DNA from: Lithodes maja
Taxonomy: Eukaryota; Arthropoda; Malacostraca; Decapoda; Lithodidae
NCBI GenBank assembly: GCA_037953745.1
Contig: JBAKBP010000206.1
Span: forward strand, 186,001 to 250,000
Length of the DNA: 64,000 nucleotides
Direction: 5' to 3'
Below, piece by piece: positions 51,750-63,822 of the stretch. The first letter of the stretch is position 1, and the number at the start of each line of letters is the position of its first letter. A program made the position numbers and the translations under genes. A model generated the notes under the pieces. The model searched no databases. It saw only the letters and a list, made by a program, of their open reading frames with translations, and had not been told where the DNA came from.

Positions 51750-51962
51750 TTAGCCCCTTCAACACGATGACGTATTTTCATTACATTCTGGTTACCAATA
51801 GACAATTATCTTTACCATATAATCTATCTTTAGGACTTAAATGAGGTCAGTACGATCTCTATAAACCCTCTGAGTAACATAAATCCTTCTTAAACTGAAT
51901 ATAATTGTTTAACTTTAGCCCGAATCAAAGGTAAAAAGGTTTCATCGTGGTGAAGGGGTTAA
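51750..51962 (+). mobile_element. Family C TTAA MITE, diverged, sharing TTAA with its neighbour
   Basis: Left end TTAGCCCCTTCAACACGATGACG, right end CATCGTGGTGAAGGGGTTAA: inverted termini. Its right TTAA (51959-51962) is the left TTAA of the next family A copy. Confidence 0.78.
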
Positions 51963-52322
51963 GGGGAGATTTTTACATGTTTGTCTATATACAGTATATA
52001 CATATATTAGTTTTTGTTTTCCTCCCTAGACCTCCATCTATTTTTTTTTAAATGCCCCCAAGACATAAGTTTGTTTGAGTTTTTTTGTTTCTTTGATATA
52101 TTTAATATATTTTGTAGAAAAATGCCCAGGCCAAAGACCCGGTTCCTCCTAAATCAATCACAGACTTGTCATCGGTTGCTAGGAAATAATCGACACCTAA
52201 TTGGCACAAAAGGTCTTAATATCGCCAAATTAATCGAGGGAATTTTTTTAAATTTCAAAACTAATGGGAGGAGGGGGGGGGGGGATAAATATGAGGGAGA
52301 AGGGGTCCAGACTCCCCCTTAA
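51959..52322 (+). mobile_element. Family A TTAA MITE, complete
   Basis: Left TTAAGGGGAGATTTTTACATG, right GACTCCCCCTTAA; core GTAGAAAAATGCCCAGGCC and CATCGGTTGCTAGG are decayed. Confidence 0.8.
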
Positions 52323-52420
52323 GCGGCCACAACCAACACAGCCATAATCCTAAAAAACATAAATATTGATTAGGATGGGTTAGTTTAGAATATGGTAGGT
52401 TAAGTTAGGTTAAAATGAAC

Positions 52421-52457
52421 TTAAGGGGACAGTGGTTATTTTTTCGGGGTATATACC

Positions 52458-52500
<43 letters not shown>

Positions 52501-52855
52501 TGTACATATATATACAGTATAAATACTTATTTTGTTAGTTTCCTCGCTAGATCTTCATCAAGCTTAAACAAACACTCCGTATATCCCCTTCAAGATAAAT
52601 GTGTACATTTTTCGTTAGAAAAATGACCCGGCCGAAGGCTGGTTTCTCTTATAATCAAAATTACAGGCTCGCTATCGCTTGCCAGGAAAAAAATTGACAC
52701 CTAAATGGCACGCAAGGTCTTGATATTGATATAGAAATGGGATGAAAACCTTTAAAATCGACAAACTAATGCGCCGAACATCTTAAAATATGAAAACTAA
52801 TGGGGCTAAACTTGAGGAAGAAAGGGGACCATAAAAGCGCCCCATCTCCCCTTAA
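52421..52855 (+). mobile_element. Family A TTAA MITE, complete, with AT microsatellite
   Basis: Left TTAAGGGGACAGTGGTTATT, right CCCATCTCCCCTTAA. It contains (AT)n at 52456-52500 in the left arm and the core CGGCTATCGCTTGCC-type motif. GTTAAAATGA and GTTAAATTGA lie just outside the two ends. Confidence 0.85.
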
Positions 52856-52914
52856 GTTAAATTGAGTAAGGTTGAATTAGGAAGCTGATTGTTCTGACTA
52901 TGGCCGCTTTTTCA

Positions 52915-53289
52915 CTTAAGGGGGGGGGGGGGGGGGGGGGTACTTACTTATGTATCCCTCATGTTTAGTCACATTAGCTATTAGATTTTAAGACGTTAGT
53001 TCCATTAGTTTGGCGGTTTCAAGACCGTACACCCCCATTTCTTAACCAAAATAATGACCTTTCGTGTCATTTAGGTGTAGATTTTTTTAGCAAGCCACTA
53101 ATTCTAGGAGGAACCGGCCTTCGGCAAGAACATTATTGCTACCGAAAAATATTCAAATGTGTTTGAAGGGGGGTCTAGGCTGTGTTTTTTAAGCTTGATG
53201 GAGGTCTAGCACGGAAACTATTACATAATACAGTATATATAATTATGTAAATAAAAATATAGACCAAAAACTAGCCACTATCCTCTTAA
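52915..53289 (-). mobile_element. Family A TTAA MITE, complete, opposite orientation
   Basis: Left TTAAGG with a G run of about 21 (52919-52940), right CCACTATCCTCTTAA; core GGAACCGGCCTTCGGC and CTACCGAAAAATATTC on the reverse strand. Confidence 0.78.
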
Positions 53290-53294
53290 TGCCT

Positions 53295-53860
53295 ATCCCT
53301 AGTGCAGTCGTGGTAGTCGTAGAGATAATATTGATAACAGGCAAGTAACTGGCTGTATCTGTGGGGAGTCAATATGGCTAGGACAGTTATGGTGATCGCA
53401 GAGAGAGCGTGTGGATTCAGATAGTGAGAAAATATTGACAACAGATCACTATGTATAAGGTACACTCGGATGCTTTAGTCTCTAGCCCACTCATAAGAAT
53501 TCGTGGACCCCGTATGTTTTCTTTCAGCAATTACAACTCTGGATTGATTTTTGGATAGAACTTGATTTTCAAAAATAGTATATATAGTTATAGGTAATGT
53601 CTATAATATTATATTCATAAACTTATTTCCAGAGATATAGTTCCATAACATTAATAGAAATAGGTGAAATTCACGTATATTAATGAGTGGGCTAGAGACT
53701 ATGGCATCCGAGTGTACCCTATCTATCCAGTACAGCTTTGGTATTCACAGAAAAAACGTATGTGTCCGAATATTTTGACAATAGTTCAGTATTATATGGT
53801 TTGTCTATCTACCCAGTACATCTGTGGTAGTCGCAGAGATAAAATGTGAACTAAAACAAT
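53295..53860. repeat. Degenerate minisatellite of about 80-110-bp units
   Basis: CAGTCGTGGTAGTCGTAGAGATAA, ACAGTTATGGTGATCGCAGAGAGA, ACAGCTTTGGTATTCACAGA and ACATCTGTGGTAGTCGCAGAGATAA recur, each followed by AATATTGACAA-type sequence. The array is interrupted by the MITE at 53458-53719. Confidence 0.65.
53458..53719. mobile_element. TA-flanked MITE inside the minisatellite
   Basis: Inverted ends of about 45 bases: AGGTACACTCGGATGC, TAGTCTCTAGCCCACTCAT and CGTG on the left against CACG, ATGAGTGGGCTAGAGACTA and GCATCCGAGTGTACCC on the right. TA on both sides suggests a Tc1/mariner-type mover. It is non-coding. Confidence 0.82.
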
Positions 53861-54009
53861 ATGATGATATTGAAAATATAGATTAATTCCATAATGATAT
53901 ATCAAAATGTAATCTGAGACGTGAAGTTTTTGTTGCTATAGTTCTCCAGACTGTCTGGCAGAACAGTCCCGAGTCCGGTAGACCGAAACCGCCCCCGAAG
54001 GGGCCAGCG

Positions 54010-54340
54010 TGATATGAGATCTGTCTTTGAGAGGGCAGCAGGGGAGGGGATCATCAGCCCATGGGCATGCACCCTCGGGCCAATGCCCCCACTGTCCGCA
54101 GCCCACCTTGCAGTGCCACCCAATCGGGCGATCTCGCCAACAAATAGAAGGAAAAGTAATACTGGAAAAGAGACAGACAGAAATGGCTAAGGTTGGGTAG
54201 AGGATGCCAAAACCTCACTGAGTTCCAGAGTTCGGCTAAAAGACTGAGAATAACGTTGCACTCTTGCATTGCACAGTGTAGGAGTAACAATGCCCTGAGT
54301 GAATACGTTGAACTGTAAGAGTTGAAAGATCTTCTTAACC
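54010..54340 (-). pseudogene. LINE-B-related RT end fused to repeat D
   Basis: Minus strand: NARVQRYSQSFSRTLELS resembles the LINE-B C-terminus (PRVKRYSQTFFYSTAELWNS), then at GGAACTC the sequence changes to the repeat D start (GAGGTTTTGGCATCCTCTAC, AACCTTAGCC). This suggests that repeat D is the 3' UTR of a LINE-B relative. Confidence 0.6.
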
Positions 54341-54374
54341 CAAATATTGACTATGTCGATCAGTTGAGTCGGGA

Positions 54375-55019
54375 ATGGCAAGAGGTGCTCCACAGGACAC
54401 TCCCCAACCTCCTAACCAGCCCCGGCAGGAGAGTGCCGCCCTACGACTAGACGAGACGAGTGGACGAACTAACCAGCGCATGACCATGATGCTGACCATA
54501 TTACCTGTGAGAGGAAGACAAGGACGTCTACATCCTCCCCTTGTACCTGTTTCCCCCTCCGCACTTCAGCCCCTCCGTCAGTAACTATATGAATGCCGCC
54601 ACGGAAATATGCCCCTTAGTTTCCCCATTGGATTCCTTAGCAAGGGAAGTAGACAGCCCACTGTATTTAATAGTCTTTTGCCCTCCCCTTGAATTCCCCA
54701 TTAAATTGCTGAGTTAGACACTGCCACGATGCAACCCCTAACCTCTCCCCACTTGTTCCTATAAACATTGGACTCACCCACACCACATGGTCCACCCACC
54801 TGTTGTACGAGCCCTGAGGCACTTGCTAAGGAAGATAGGTTGACCCTTGAGGCACTTACATCTACAGATTCTACACTGAGGCTACCTGGACCGTTAGCCA
54901 AGGACTTGACTTCCCCCGCCGACCCCCCGCCGCAATGACAAACCAAGCTCACATTCCTACAGCTTTATATGGATTTACCAGGAACTAACACAGTTCCGCA
55001 CAGCATATATAATGTATGT
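54375..55019. other. No gene recognised upstream of LINE-B
   Basis: A 69-codon frame (54375-54584) rich in Pro, Gln and Arg has no recognised domain. CCTGAGGCACTTGCTAAGGAAG and a TTGAGGCACTT repeat are the only structure noted. Confidence 0.35.
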
Positions 55020-55300
55020 GGGGAGATTGTAGGCACCAATCGATCAGGGCTAGACCCAGGTGAGGTTATAGGCATGTGAGAAAGAGTCGCTGGAACTCCT
55101 GTTTCATTTGCTTGGCCTCTCTTACTGATTTTCTTTGTGCCTCATTTACACTGAGAGCAATCCAGCTAGCTCTCACATACATCTCCTCCTCCTATCCACT
55201 TCACTAGACTAAACATGCACACCACACTTCCTTCCTCCACACCAAAATTAAAACAAACAAAAATTATGAATTTCAGCCCAGCCTCGGAGTCCCCAGGGGG

Positions 55301-57814
55301 GTGGAGGGGACCATAAATTCCCCCACACCCGACCGACCATCCCCTGACGACCCCACAAAATTACCTGGACCTCGGCCTGTTATTCTTTCTATTGATTTCT
55401 GCAACATTTGCGGACTTTCCTCTAACTTTCACTCTGTTGAACACCATCTCTCCTCCTACAAACCTGATCTTCTCTTCCTCACCGAAACTCAGGTGTCTGT
55501 AGCAACATCCAGCATTCCCTTCTCTGTATCATCCTACTTTCTCTATCCTAGTTTCAAAGCCAAAGGCGGATGTTGTGCATATGTGAACAACAAACTCACT
55601 TGCTCTCGTGTTCCCGATTTCGACTCCTCTGAATTCTCTACTTTATGGCTCAAACTTTCCTGTCATTCTCTTACTAAATATTTCTGTGCTGTCTATCTTT
55701 CCCCTAACGCTGCCAACTTTTCCAAATTCTTTGACTATCTAAACTCTACAGTGGAACACATTCTATCCATTTCTCCTTTCTCTGAAATCTCCATCTTAGG
55801 AGATTTCAACGTTCACCACCGCCAATAGCTCTCCTCTCACACTACTGACCCAGCTGGTGAACAAGCCTACGTCTTTTCTATCATAAATGACCTAGAGCAG
55901 TTAGTTCAGCAACCCACCCGTATCCCGGATCGCTTCGGAGATCGGCCCAACATTCTTGACTTGTTTCTAACTTCTAACCCTTCTTCTTATACTGTCGATC
56001 TTTTCTCTCCTTTGGGCTCCTCCGACCATAAACTTATCTCTGTCAACTGTCCTATCTCTCCAGTACGGCCATCCGGTCCTCCTAGCCGGCAGCGCTTGTG
56101 GCACTTTGGCGCTGCCGACTGGGAGGCTCTCCGGCAGTATTTCTTTGATTTCCCATTGAATTATTTCTCTTCCGTGGCCGGGGACCCTCGGAGAGTGCTG
56201 AACGCATTACCGAGGTAATCCTATCGGGTAGCATACATTCCATTCTCTTTCTCTCAGACTAATTCTAAAAAATCTTGGTTTACTCACGCCTGTTCTACTG
56301 CTGTCCGCATTAAGGAGGAAGCATTCAAACGGTACCAACGCCTTAAAACTCAAGACTCTCATTCTTCCTATATTTCTGCCTGGAATCAAGCCAAATCTGT
56401 TCTTCGACTTGCCAAACACTCTTTCATCAATAATAAATGCACTGTACTATCCAAGTCTAGCTCTTCCCAATCTTTCTGGCATCTAGCCAAAAACCTCTCC
56501 AACAATTTCTCTTCCTCGTCTTTCCCTCCCCTTTCCCATTCTAATGGCACAACCATCACTTCTTCCTCTGACAAAGCTAAACTCTTCGCTCAAACTTTTG
56601 CTAGAAACTCCACCTTGGATGATTCCGGTGCTATTCCTCCCTCTCCACCCTCCTCTCTCTTACTTATGCCTAATATCCTAATCTCTTCTAAAGATGTACT
56701 TTCTACCCTCTCTGGGCTTAATACTAATAAGGCGTACGGTCCGGACGGTGTTCCTCCTGTTGTTCTCAAAAACTTTGCTTCCGTGCTGACTCCCTGCCTA
56801 GGCAAACTCTTTCGTCTCTGTCTATCCTCTAACGTCTTCCCTTCATACTGGAAGTTTGCTCACATTCAACCTGTCCCAAAGAAGGGTGACCGCTCTCAAC
56901 CCTCCAACTATCGTCCAATTGCTCTCATCTCATGTCTTTCTAAAGTTTTTGAAACTATTCTTGGTTCCAAATTTCTTAAGCATTTCTCTTCTCATAATCT
57001 GCTCTCAGATCGCCAGTATGGCTTCCTTAAGGGTCGCTCTACTGGTGATCTTCTTTCATATCTTACTAACTCTTGGTCATCCTCCTTTCGGGACTTCGGT
57101 GAGACTTTTTCTATTGCACATATCGAAAGCCTTCGATAGAGTCTGGCACAACTCTTTAATTTCTAAACTACCCTCCTTCGGTTTCTATCCCTCCATCTGT
57201 GCCTTTGTCTCTAATTTCCTCTCCGGCCGTTCCATAGCCGCGGTTGTGGATGGCCAGTGTTCACTTCCTCACCCTATAAACTCCGGTGTTCCTCAGGGCT
57301 CTGTCCTATCTCCTATTCTCTTTCTAATTTTTATAAATGATCTCCTCAACTGTACCTCAATTCCCATCCATTCATACGCTGACGACTCAACCTTACACTA
57401 CTCCATTAGTTTTTCAGAACGCCCCAGCCAGCAATCCCTCAACGACAAACGTAATGATGCCATAGAACTCTTAAATTCTGATCTAAATACTATCTCCAAT
57501 TTGGGCAGAGAAAACCTTGTTACCTTTAATGCTTCCAAAACCCAATTTCTTCATCTATCTACCCGTAAGGAACTCCCAGCGGACTATCCCTTATTCTTCA
57601 ACAATACAAAAATCAATCCTTCATCTTCTCTCAATATTCTTGGTGTCTCTTTTTCATCTGCTCTCAGTTGGAAGGACCGTATTACCAGTCTTGCTAAGGC
57701 AGCCTCCCAGAAGCTGGGTATGCTCAACCGCCTTAGGGGGTTCTTTTCCCCTGCACAGCTTCTTGCTCTGTACAGGGGCATAGTGCGTCCTTGTATTGAG
57801 TATTGTTCACATGT
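55301..57814 (+). pseudogene. LINE-B endonuclease and reverse transcriptase, broken
   Basis: The first frame (55301-55828) is an AP-type endonuclease: SIDFCNICGLSSN, LLFLTETQ (catalytic Glu), CAVYLSPN, ISILGDFNVHH (Asp-Asn). An in-frame TAG follows at 55826-55828; PLGSSDHKLISV (Ser-Asp-His end of the endonuclease) lies in the 55961-56218 frame. After a broken linker, 56615-57139 encodes RT fingers (NKAYGPDGVPPVVLKN, PVPKKGDRSQPSNYRPIALI). A deletion of about 5 bases near 57119, relative to the antisense copy, shifts to the frame with KAFDRVWHNSLISK, NSGVPQGSVLSPILFLIFIN and catalytic YADDSTLHYS. The frame is then cut at 57814 by the antisense insertion. Confidence 0.87.
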
Positions 57815-59319
57815 TTTTTTTTTTTGTGTTTTTTTTTTCTATGTGATTGAGGGAGGCAAAAGGCATAACTGCCTATAGCGAGTGCCTCCCCCATAGTTGA
57901 AAGAGTGACAGGGCCAAAATCAAGGGACGTTCGAGCCAAAATGCCTGGACACACGGAGTTTAAAGCAATTTAAGTCATAGGAAGAGGGAAAGACTGATTC
58001 TGGGAGAGAGTTCCAGAGCTCAGCTGTTGAGTAGAAGAAAGTTTGAGAGTAACGTTTCACTCTTGGGTTGGAGAGTTGCACAGAGTAGGGGTGGGATTGA
58101 GTTGCAAGACGGGTACCACGTGCCCTACGTAAAGGAGGTGGTATGCACTGGGATAGCTCTGAGGAACACTGATTATTATAGTAGCGATAGAATAGCGAGA
58201 GAGATGCAACATTGCGGCGGAGAGAGAGAGATTGCAGAGAGTTGGTGAGTGGGACGGGAGTTAATGATACGAAAGGCCTTCCTTTCAACTTTGTCTAGGA
58301 GAGCGGTGTGAGAGGAACCTCCCCACACATGTGAACAATACTCAATACAAGGGCGCACTATGCCCCTGTACAGAGCAAGAAGCTGTGCAGGGGAAAAGAA
58401 CCCCCTAAGGCGGTTGAGCACACCCAGCTTCTGGGAGGCTGGCTTAGCAAGACTGGTAATATGGTCCTTCCAAATGAGAGCAGAAGAAAAAGAGACACCA
58501 AGAATATTGAGAGAAGATGAAGGGTTGATTTTTGTATTGTTGAAGAATAAGGGATAGTCCGCTGGGAGATCCTGACGGGTAGATAGATGGAGAAATTGGG
58601 TTTTGGAAGTATTAAAGTTAACAAGGTTTTCTCTGCCCCAATTGGAAATAGTATTTAGATCAGAATTTAAGAGTTCTATGGCTTCATTACGTTTGTCGTT
58701 GAGGGATTGCTGGCTGGGGCATTCTGAAAAACTAATGGAGTAGTGTAAGGTTGAGTCGTCTGCGTATGAATGGATGGGAATTAAGGTACAGTTAAGGAGA
58801 TCATTTATAAAAATTAGAAAGAGAATAGGAGATAGGACAGAGCCCTGAGGAACACCGGAGTTTATAGGGTGAGGAAGTGAACAATGGCCGTCCACATCCG
58901 CGGCTATGGAACGGCCGGAAAGGAAATTAGAGACAAAGGCACAGATGGAGGGATAGAAACCGAAGGAGGGTAGTTTAGAAATTAAAGATTTATGCCAGAC
59001 TCTATCGAAGGCTTTCGATATGTCTAGTGCAATAGAAAAAGTCTCACCGAAGTCCCGAAAGGAGGATGACCAAGAGTTAGTAAGATATGAAAGAAGATCA
59101 CCAGTAGAGCGACCCTTAAGGAAGCCATACTGGCGATCTGAGAGCAGATTATGAGAAGAGAAATGCTTAAGAAATTTGGAAGCAAGAATAGTTCAAAAAC
59201 TTTAGAAAGACAAGAGATAAGAGCAATTGGACGATAGTTGGAGGGTTGAGAGCGGTCACCCTTCTTTGGGACAGGTTGAATGTGAGCAAACTTCCAGCAT
59301 GAAGGGAAGACGTTAGAGG
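57815..59319 (-). mobile_element. LINE-B antisense insertion into LINE-B
   Basis: It begins with T runs (57815-57838, the A-rich 3' tail of the minus-strand copy) and reads back through the 3' UTR and RT to about 59319, where it is truncated in the fingers. ATGT flanks it on both sides (57811-57814 and 59320-59323), a 4-bp target duplication. The restored host order CACATGTGTGGGG is the one seen inside the insert itself. Confidence 0.9.
57920..59180 (-). pseudogene. LINE-B RT (antisense copy), palm to C-terminus
   Basis: The minus-strand frame 58895-58176 reads SGVPQGSVLSPILFLIFIND, YADDSTLHYS, LGVSFSSALIW and the C-terminal CSHVWGGSSHTALLDKVERK. A frame change near 58235 leads to 58288-57920 with RNVASLSLFYRYYNN and STAELWNSLPESVFPSS. 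The upstream palm (KAFDRVWHKSLISK) is at about 59010-58970. Most of the fingers and all of the endonuclease are absent through truncation. Confidence 0.85.
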
Positions 59320-59700
59320 ATGTGTGGGGAGGTTCCTCTCACACCGCTCTCCTAGACAAAGTTGAAAGGAAGGCATTTCGTATCATTAACTCCCGTCCAC
59401 TCACCAACTCTCTGCAATCTCTCTCTCTCTGCCGCAATGTTGCATCTCTCTCGCTATTCTATCGCTACTATAATAATCAGTTTTCCTCAGAGCTTTCCCA
59501 GTGTATACCACCTCCTTTACGTAGGGCACGTGGTACCCGTCTTGCAACTCAATCCCACCCCTACTGTGTGCAACTCTCCAACCCGAGAGTGAAACGTTAC
59601 TCTGTCTTTCTTCTACACAACAGCTGAGCTCTGGAACTCTCTCCCAGAATCAGTCTTTCCCTCTTCTTACAACTTAAATTGCTTCTAACTCCGTGTGTCC
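59320..59700 (+). pseudogene. LINE-B RT C-terminus, right part of copy 1
   Basis: It continues copy 1 after the insertion: WGGSSHTALLDKVERKAF, RNVASLSLFYRYYNNQ, then after a frame change AELWNSLPESVFPSSYNLN. The 3' UTR follows to 59815. Confidence 0.83.
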
Positions 59701-59824
59701 AGGCGTTTTGGCTCGAGCGTCCCTTGATTTTGGCCCTGTCACTCTTTCAACTATGGGGAAGGCACTCGCTATAGGCAGTTCTACCTTTTGCCTCCCTCAA
59801 TCACATAGAGAACAAAAAATGTAA

Positions 59825-60035
59825 AGGCGGTATCACACGAGCGCTTTTTCACTCAACATTTATCCTCAACACTGATCTGGCAGCTTGCATGGTCAACGTA
59901 TAAAATATTTTGGTTGCCTAAATTCATCTACCATCAGTCTAGTTTCCGATACCAGTGCAAACTAGTCCAGAAATGTTGCCAGAAAAATTGTGATCATCGA
60001 ATGTTGACTATAAAAGCTCTCGTGTGATACCGGCT
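59825..60035. mobile_element. PIF/Harbinger-like MITE, 211 bp
   Basis: Ends AGGCGGTATCACACGAGCGC and GCTCTCGTGTGATACCGGCT are inverted. TAA flanks both sides (59822-59824 and 60036-60038), the 3-bp duplication typical of PIF/Harbinger. It lies directly after the LINE-B tail. It is non-coding. Confidence 0.82.
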
Positions 60036-60274
60036 TAAGTGTATGTTGTAATCTTGTACAGTAGCCCAACTAAATTTTGCGACAAAATATTAGGTACGTG
60101 GCACCTGTGTAGTTTGCACTCCCGTCCCAAGCCTGTGTGGTGTGTCTAGCAGGGACCCGTGGTGTCTAGGCAGGCACCTGCGCTACCACAGCCCGGGAAC
60201 ACAGACACAGTACTCGTGCATGCTGGGCGCTAATGACAATATTGCTATCATTATTTGTTTGTATCATAATAGAA

Positions 60275-60276
<2 letters not shown>

Positions 60277-60330
<54 letters not shown>
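60277..60330. repeat. (CT)n microsatellite
   Basis: Uninterrupted CT run of about 54 bases. Around it (60040-60550) no gene is seen. Confidence 0.95.
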
Positions 60331-60335
<5 letters not shown>

Positions 60336-60555
60336 AAATACAAATATATTTAGGCGTGACAAACTACTTTATAGATCCATTTCTATACATAATTTAAAAT
60401 GAATACAATGAGTTGCATAGATTGTATTATATAATTTAGTATACACTTGTTAGTGATTGTTCTAATCAGAACCCCTATTAAACACTATACTTGGTGTTGG
60501 TGTAGAAAGTATTCGAGAAAAGGGTAGTCAATCTCTACATCTATTTCCTGATCTA

Positions 60556-60556
<1 letters not shown>

Positions 60557-60622
<66 letters not shown>
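60557..60622. repeat. (AT)n microsatellite
   Basis: Uninterrupted AT run. The DNA from 60640 to about 61150 has no recognised feature. Confidence 0.95.
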
Positions 60623-60626
<4 letters not shown>

Positions 60627-61154
60627 TTATTTATTTTTATTTGTTTGTACTAAGATGTTATGCGGTCAGGATTAGCGCCAAGTTCGCTGGCACCGGGTAT
60701 ATATTGTATGAGTTATCCTAAACGTTAATATGTATTCGATGTTACTTAAAAAAATATTAATTTTATACAGCTAAATGACTAGGAGACTTAATTTGTCTGG
60801 ACGGCAATAGCCTCTGAGGTGAAGCCAGTCATCTTGGGGGCTAATAAGTGATTGAGGTTTCCGAATGTTTGTGTGCGAACTGTTGTATGGATTCTTCCCC
60901 TGCCGCCTCTTGTTTTACCTCCTTTCATGCGTTTCTTGTTGATTCTCCCTACCGCTTGTGGGAATAAGGGCTGGCTACTGACTAAATTAAAAACGTCAAA
61001 TTAAGAGGAGTATGCTGCTGTCACATTTGTTAAATGCTTAATCATCAATCTTGTAATGGAATTTAACCGTGTTGGCTGCGAGTGTCTCGCTATCTATTAA
61101 CCTTTCTTTTTCCAAGCATACGAATCGATAAACAAACACAAACAAAATACCTTC

Positions 61155-61425
61155 AAAGATATTGACATGTCAGTAAAGTTTTCGATAAATATCCCCATGA
61201 AAGATTGCTCATTAAAGAAGCAGCTCATGGAATAGGGCGAACTATATTACGTGAATTAGACCACGGCTAATTAGTGGGAAACAAAAAAATTAACATTAAC
61301 AGTAGCCTATACAATCAGATTGGGTGCAGTGAAGGTTGGGATCTTACACGATGGTCAGTTTTAGTTCCTCATTTGTTCATCTTTCACATTAACGACCTAG
61401 CTTGATTTAGGCCTTACTAAAAGGA
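61155..61425 (+). pseudogene. CR1-type LINE RT, old internal fragment
   Basis: Degraded palm: FDKYPHERLLIK, AAHGIGRTILRE, then SVLVPHLFIFHINDLA corresponding to the GVPQGSVLGPLLF-IYIND region. It is closest in style to the antisense CR1 copy at 31.8 kb (VPHERLMRKVEAHGIGGALL). It contains stops and frameshifts and directly precedes LINE-C copy 2. Confidence 0.7.
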
Positions 61426-61439
61426 TTGGTAATTTGTCA

Positions 61440-63822
61440 AATTAGTCAACCAACCCACCCGTGTACCAGATAATCCTAATCATAATTCCCACCTACTGGA
61501 CTTATTTTTAACAACCAATTCAGAAAATTATGATGTTACAGTGAGGTCCCCGCTTGGATCTTCTGATCACTGTCTGATACAGGCCACCTGTCTATCACCT
61601 ACCACACCTTCCCACTCTGAACCTGTTTTGGTGACTAAATGGCATTACGATAGGGTAGACTGGGAGGGTCTTCAAGGTTTCTTTATTGATATTCCCTGGA
61701 CCTCTTTCTTTTCTAATGATGCACACTCCACCTTGAGCCACATACAAGATTTTGTAAAAATTGGAATGGAAACTTTTATTCCTCATCAAAAGTACAGTAA
61801 AAGATCTAATTCACCTAAATGGTTTGACCATAATTGTGCTAGAGTAACTGAACAAAAAGCAATAGCCTACAATGCATACACAAGATCAAAAACACATGAA
61901 GCCTTTAATTACTTTAGAAACATCAGAAATCATGCCAAAACTGTATTAAACCTAACTAAATCAAACTTTCTCCACAAGCAGGCAAATAAACTTCTAAATA
62001 ATCCAAATGATAACAAAATATTTTAGTCTACTCTTAACTCTTTTAAATCCAACTTCACTACTGCTTCATCCATTCCACCATTAAAATCTCCGACTGGCAA
62101 TCTTGTAAGTGACCCACGAGGTAAAGCTAACCTTCTTGCGGATATTTTCTCCACCAACTCAACCTTAGATGAAATAAATCAAGATGTCCCTGTACTTAAT
62201 TTTAATTCGCCTGAAATTCCCTCACTTAAGATCCACACTAGACATGTCAAAACTATTTTGCAGAATCTCTCGGTAGATAAGGCTCCTGGTCCAGATGAAA
62301 TTCCTCCAATAGTACTTAAGAATTGCTCCTTGGTGCTCGCTCCTGTATTGGCAAAAAAATTCCGTCTGTGTACTCATACCTCATGCTTCCCAGTACCCTG
62401 GAAAGAAGCAAACATCCATCCAGTTCCTAAAAAAGGTGCCTCTTCAGATCCATCAAACTACAGACTATAACTTCCACTCTTGGTAAAGTCTTTGAAATTA
62501 TATTAAATAATCACATAATTAAGCATCTTGAGAATAATAAATTAATCAGTGATAGGCAATATGGTTTTAGACGATGTCGATCAACTGCAGACATGCTTTG
62601 CCTTCTTACGCATCAAATCAACCAAGCTACAGACCAACATGGTGAAACACATACAATAGCACTGGATATATCAAAGGCATTTGATAGAGTCTGGCATCAA
62701 TCCTTATTGTCGAAGATGTCACACTACGGCCTTGCATCATTAGTTCCACTAATTTCTTCTTATCTTCATAACAGAAAAATACGTGTAATGGTAGATGGCC
62801 TTTATTCTCAATTTCACTCAATAAATGCTGGTGTTCCCCAGGGATCAGTTTTGGCCCCAATTCTGTTCCTCATTCATAGCAATGATCTCATATCTACCAC
62901 TCATAATCCAATACATTCCTACGCAGATGACTCAACACTCCACAGTTCCTTCACATTTACCAATTCTTTCACCCAACCCGATCTTATAAATTCAAAAATA
63001 AACACTGCAATTTCTCTGAACCAGGACCTTTCTAGAATTAATGGATGGGGACAAAATAATCTAGTTTCCTTTAATGCACAGAAAACCAAGTACATTCAAT
63101 TTTCTAACCGACAGAATCTCACTGACTCCCATATATTTTTTAATGATGTAAATATTCCCACTTCCCCTAGTATTGACATTCTCGGTGTAACATTAACTAC
63201 TAACTTGAGCTGGACACATTATGTTAGAAGCATTGCTAAGAATGCCTCTAAAAAACTGGGACTCCTGTACAGAGTTCGAGAATTCTTCACTGACGAGCAG
63301 TTGGCCGTGATATATAAAAGTCATGTGCGTTCTCAGATGGATTACTGTTCACCTCTGTGGGGTGGAAGTGGAGTGGTTGCATTGAGGCAGTTGGACAAAA
63401 TTCAAAATAAAGCTATTAGATTAATCAATAACCCTGCAATCACACAGGACCTTCCTACATTATCCATACGAAGAAACGTTGCATCCCTTGCATTATTCTA
63501 CAGATATTTTCACAGCAATTGTTCCGAGGAACTTGCTTCAATTGTGCCGCCTCTCCACATCTTTCCCCGTAGAACAGGGCAGCTGAGAGCGCCCATGAAT
63601 TTACACTTTCTCCTCCACAATGCAGAACTTCTGCTTATCAGAATTAATTTATCCCCAGAGCTACTACTCTTTGGAATTCACTTCCCTCGAATTGCTTTCC
63701 ACAAACTTACAATCTACAAATGTTTAAATCCAGTTGTTACAAACATTTTATGAATGGAGGATGCCTTTAGGCACATGGACCTTTTTGTTTTATCTGTGTT
63801 TTTCCTTCCTCCGTTCATTGTC

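Larger units (their letters stand above)
55020..59815 (+). mobile_element. LINE-B copy 1, 5'-complete, split by an antisense LINE-B
   Basis: The left part 55020-57814 and the right part 59320-59815 join into one element of about 3.3 kb: 5' UTR of about 280 bases, endonuclease, RT, short 3' UTR with AGGCAG/CTACCT hairpin and A-rich end. The start GGGGAGATTGTAGG is shared exactly with 47444, supporting a true 5' end. A non-LTR element of this length leaves room for one ORF only. Confidence 0.87.
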
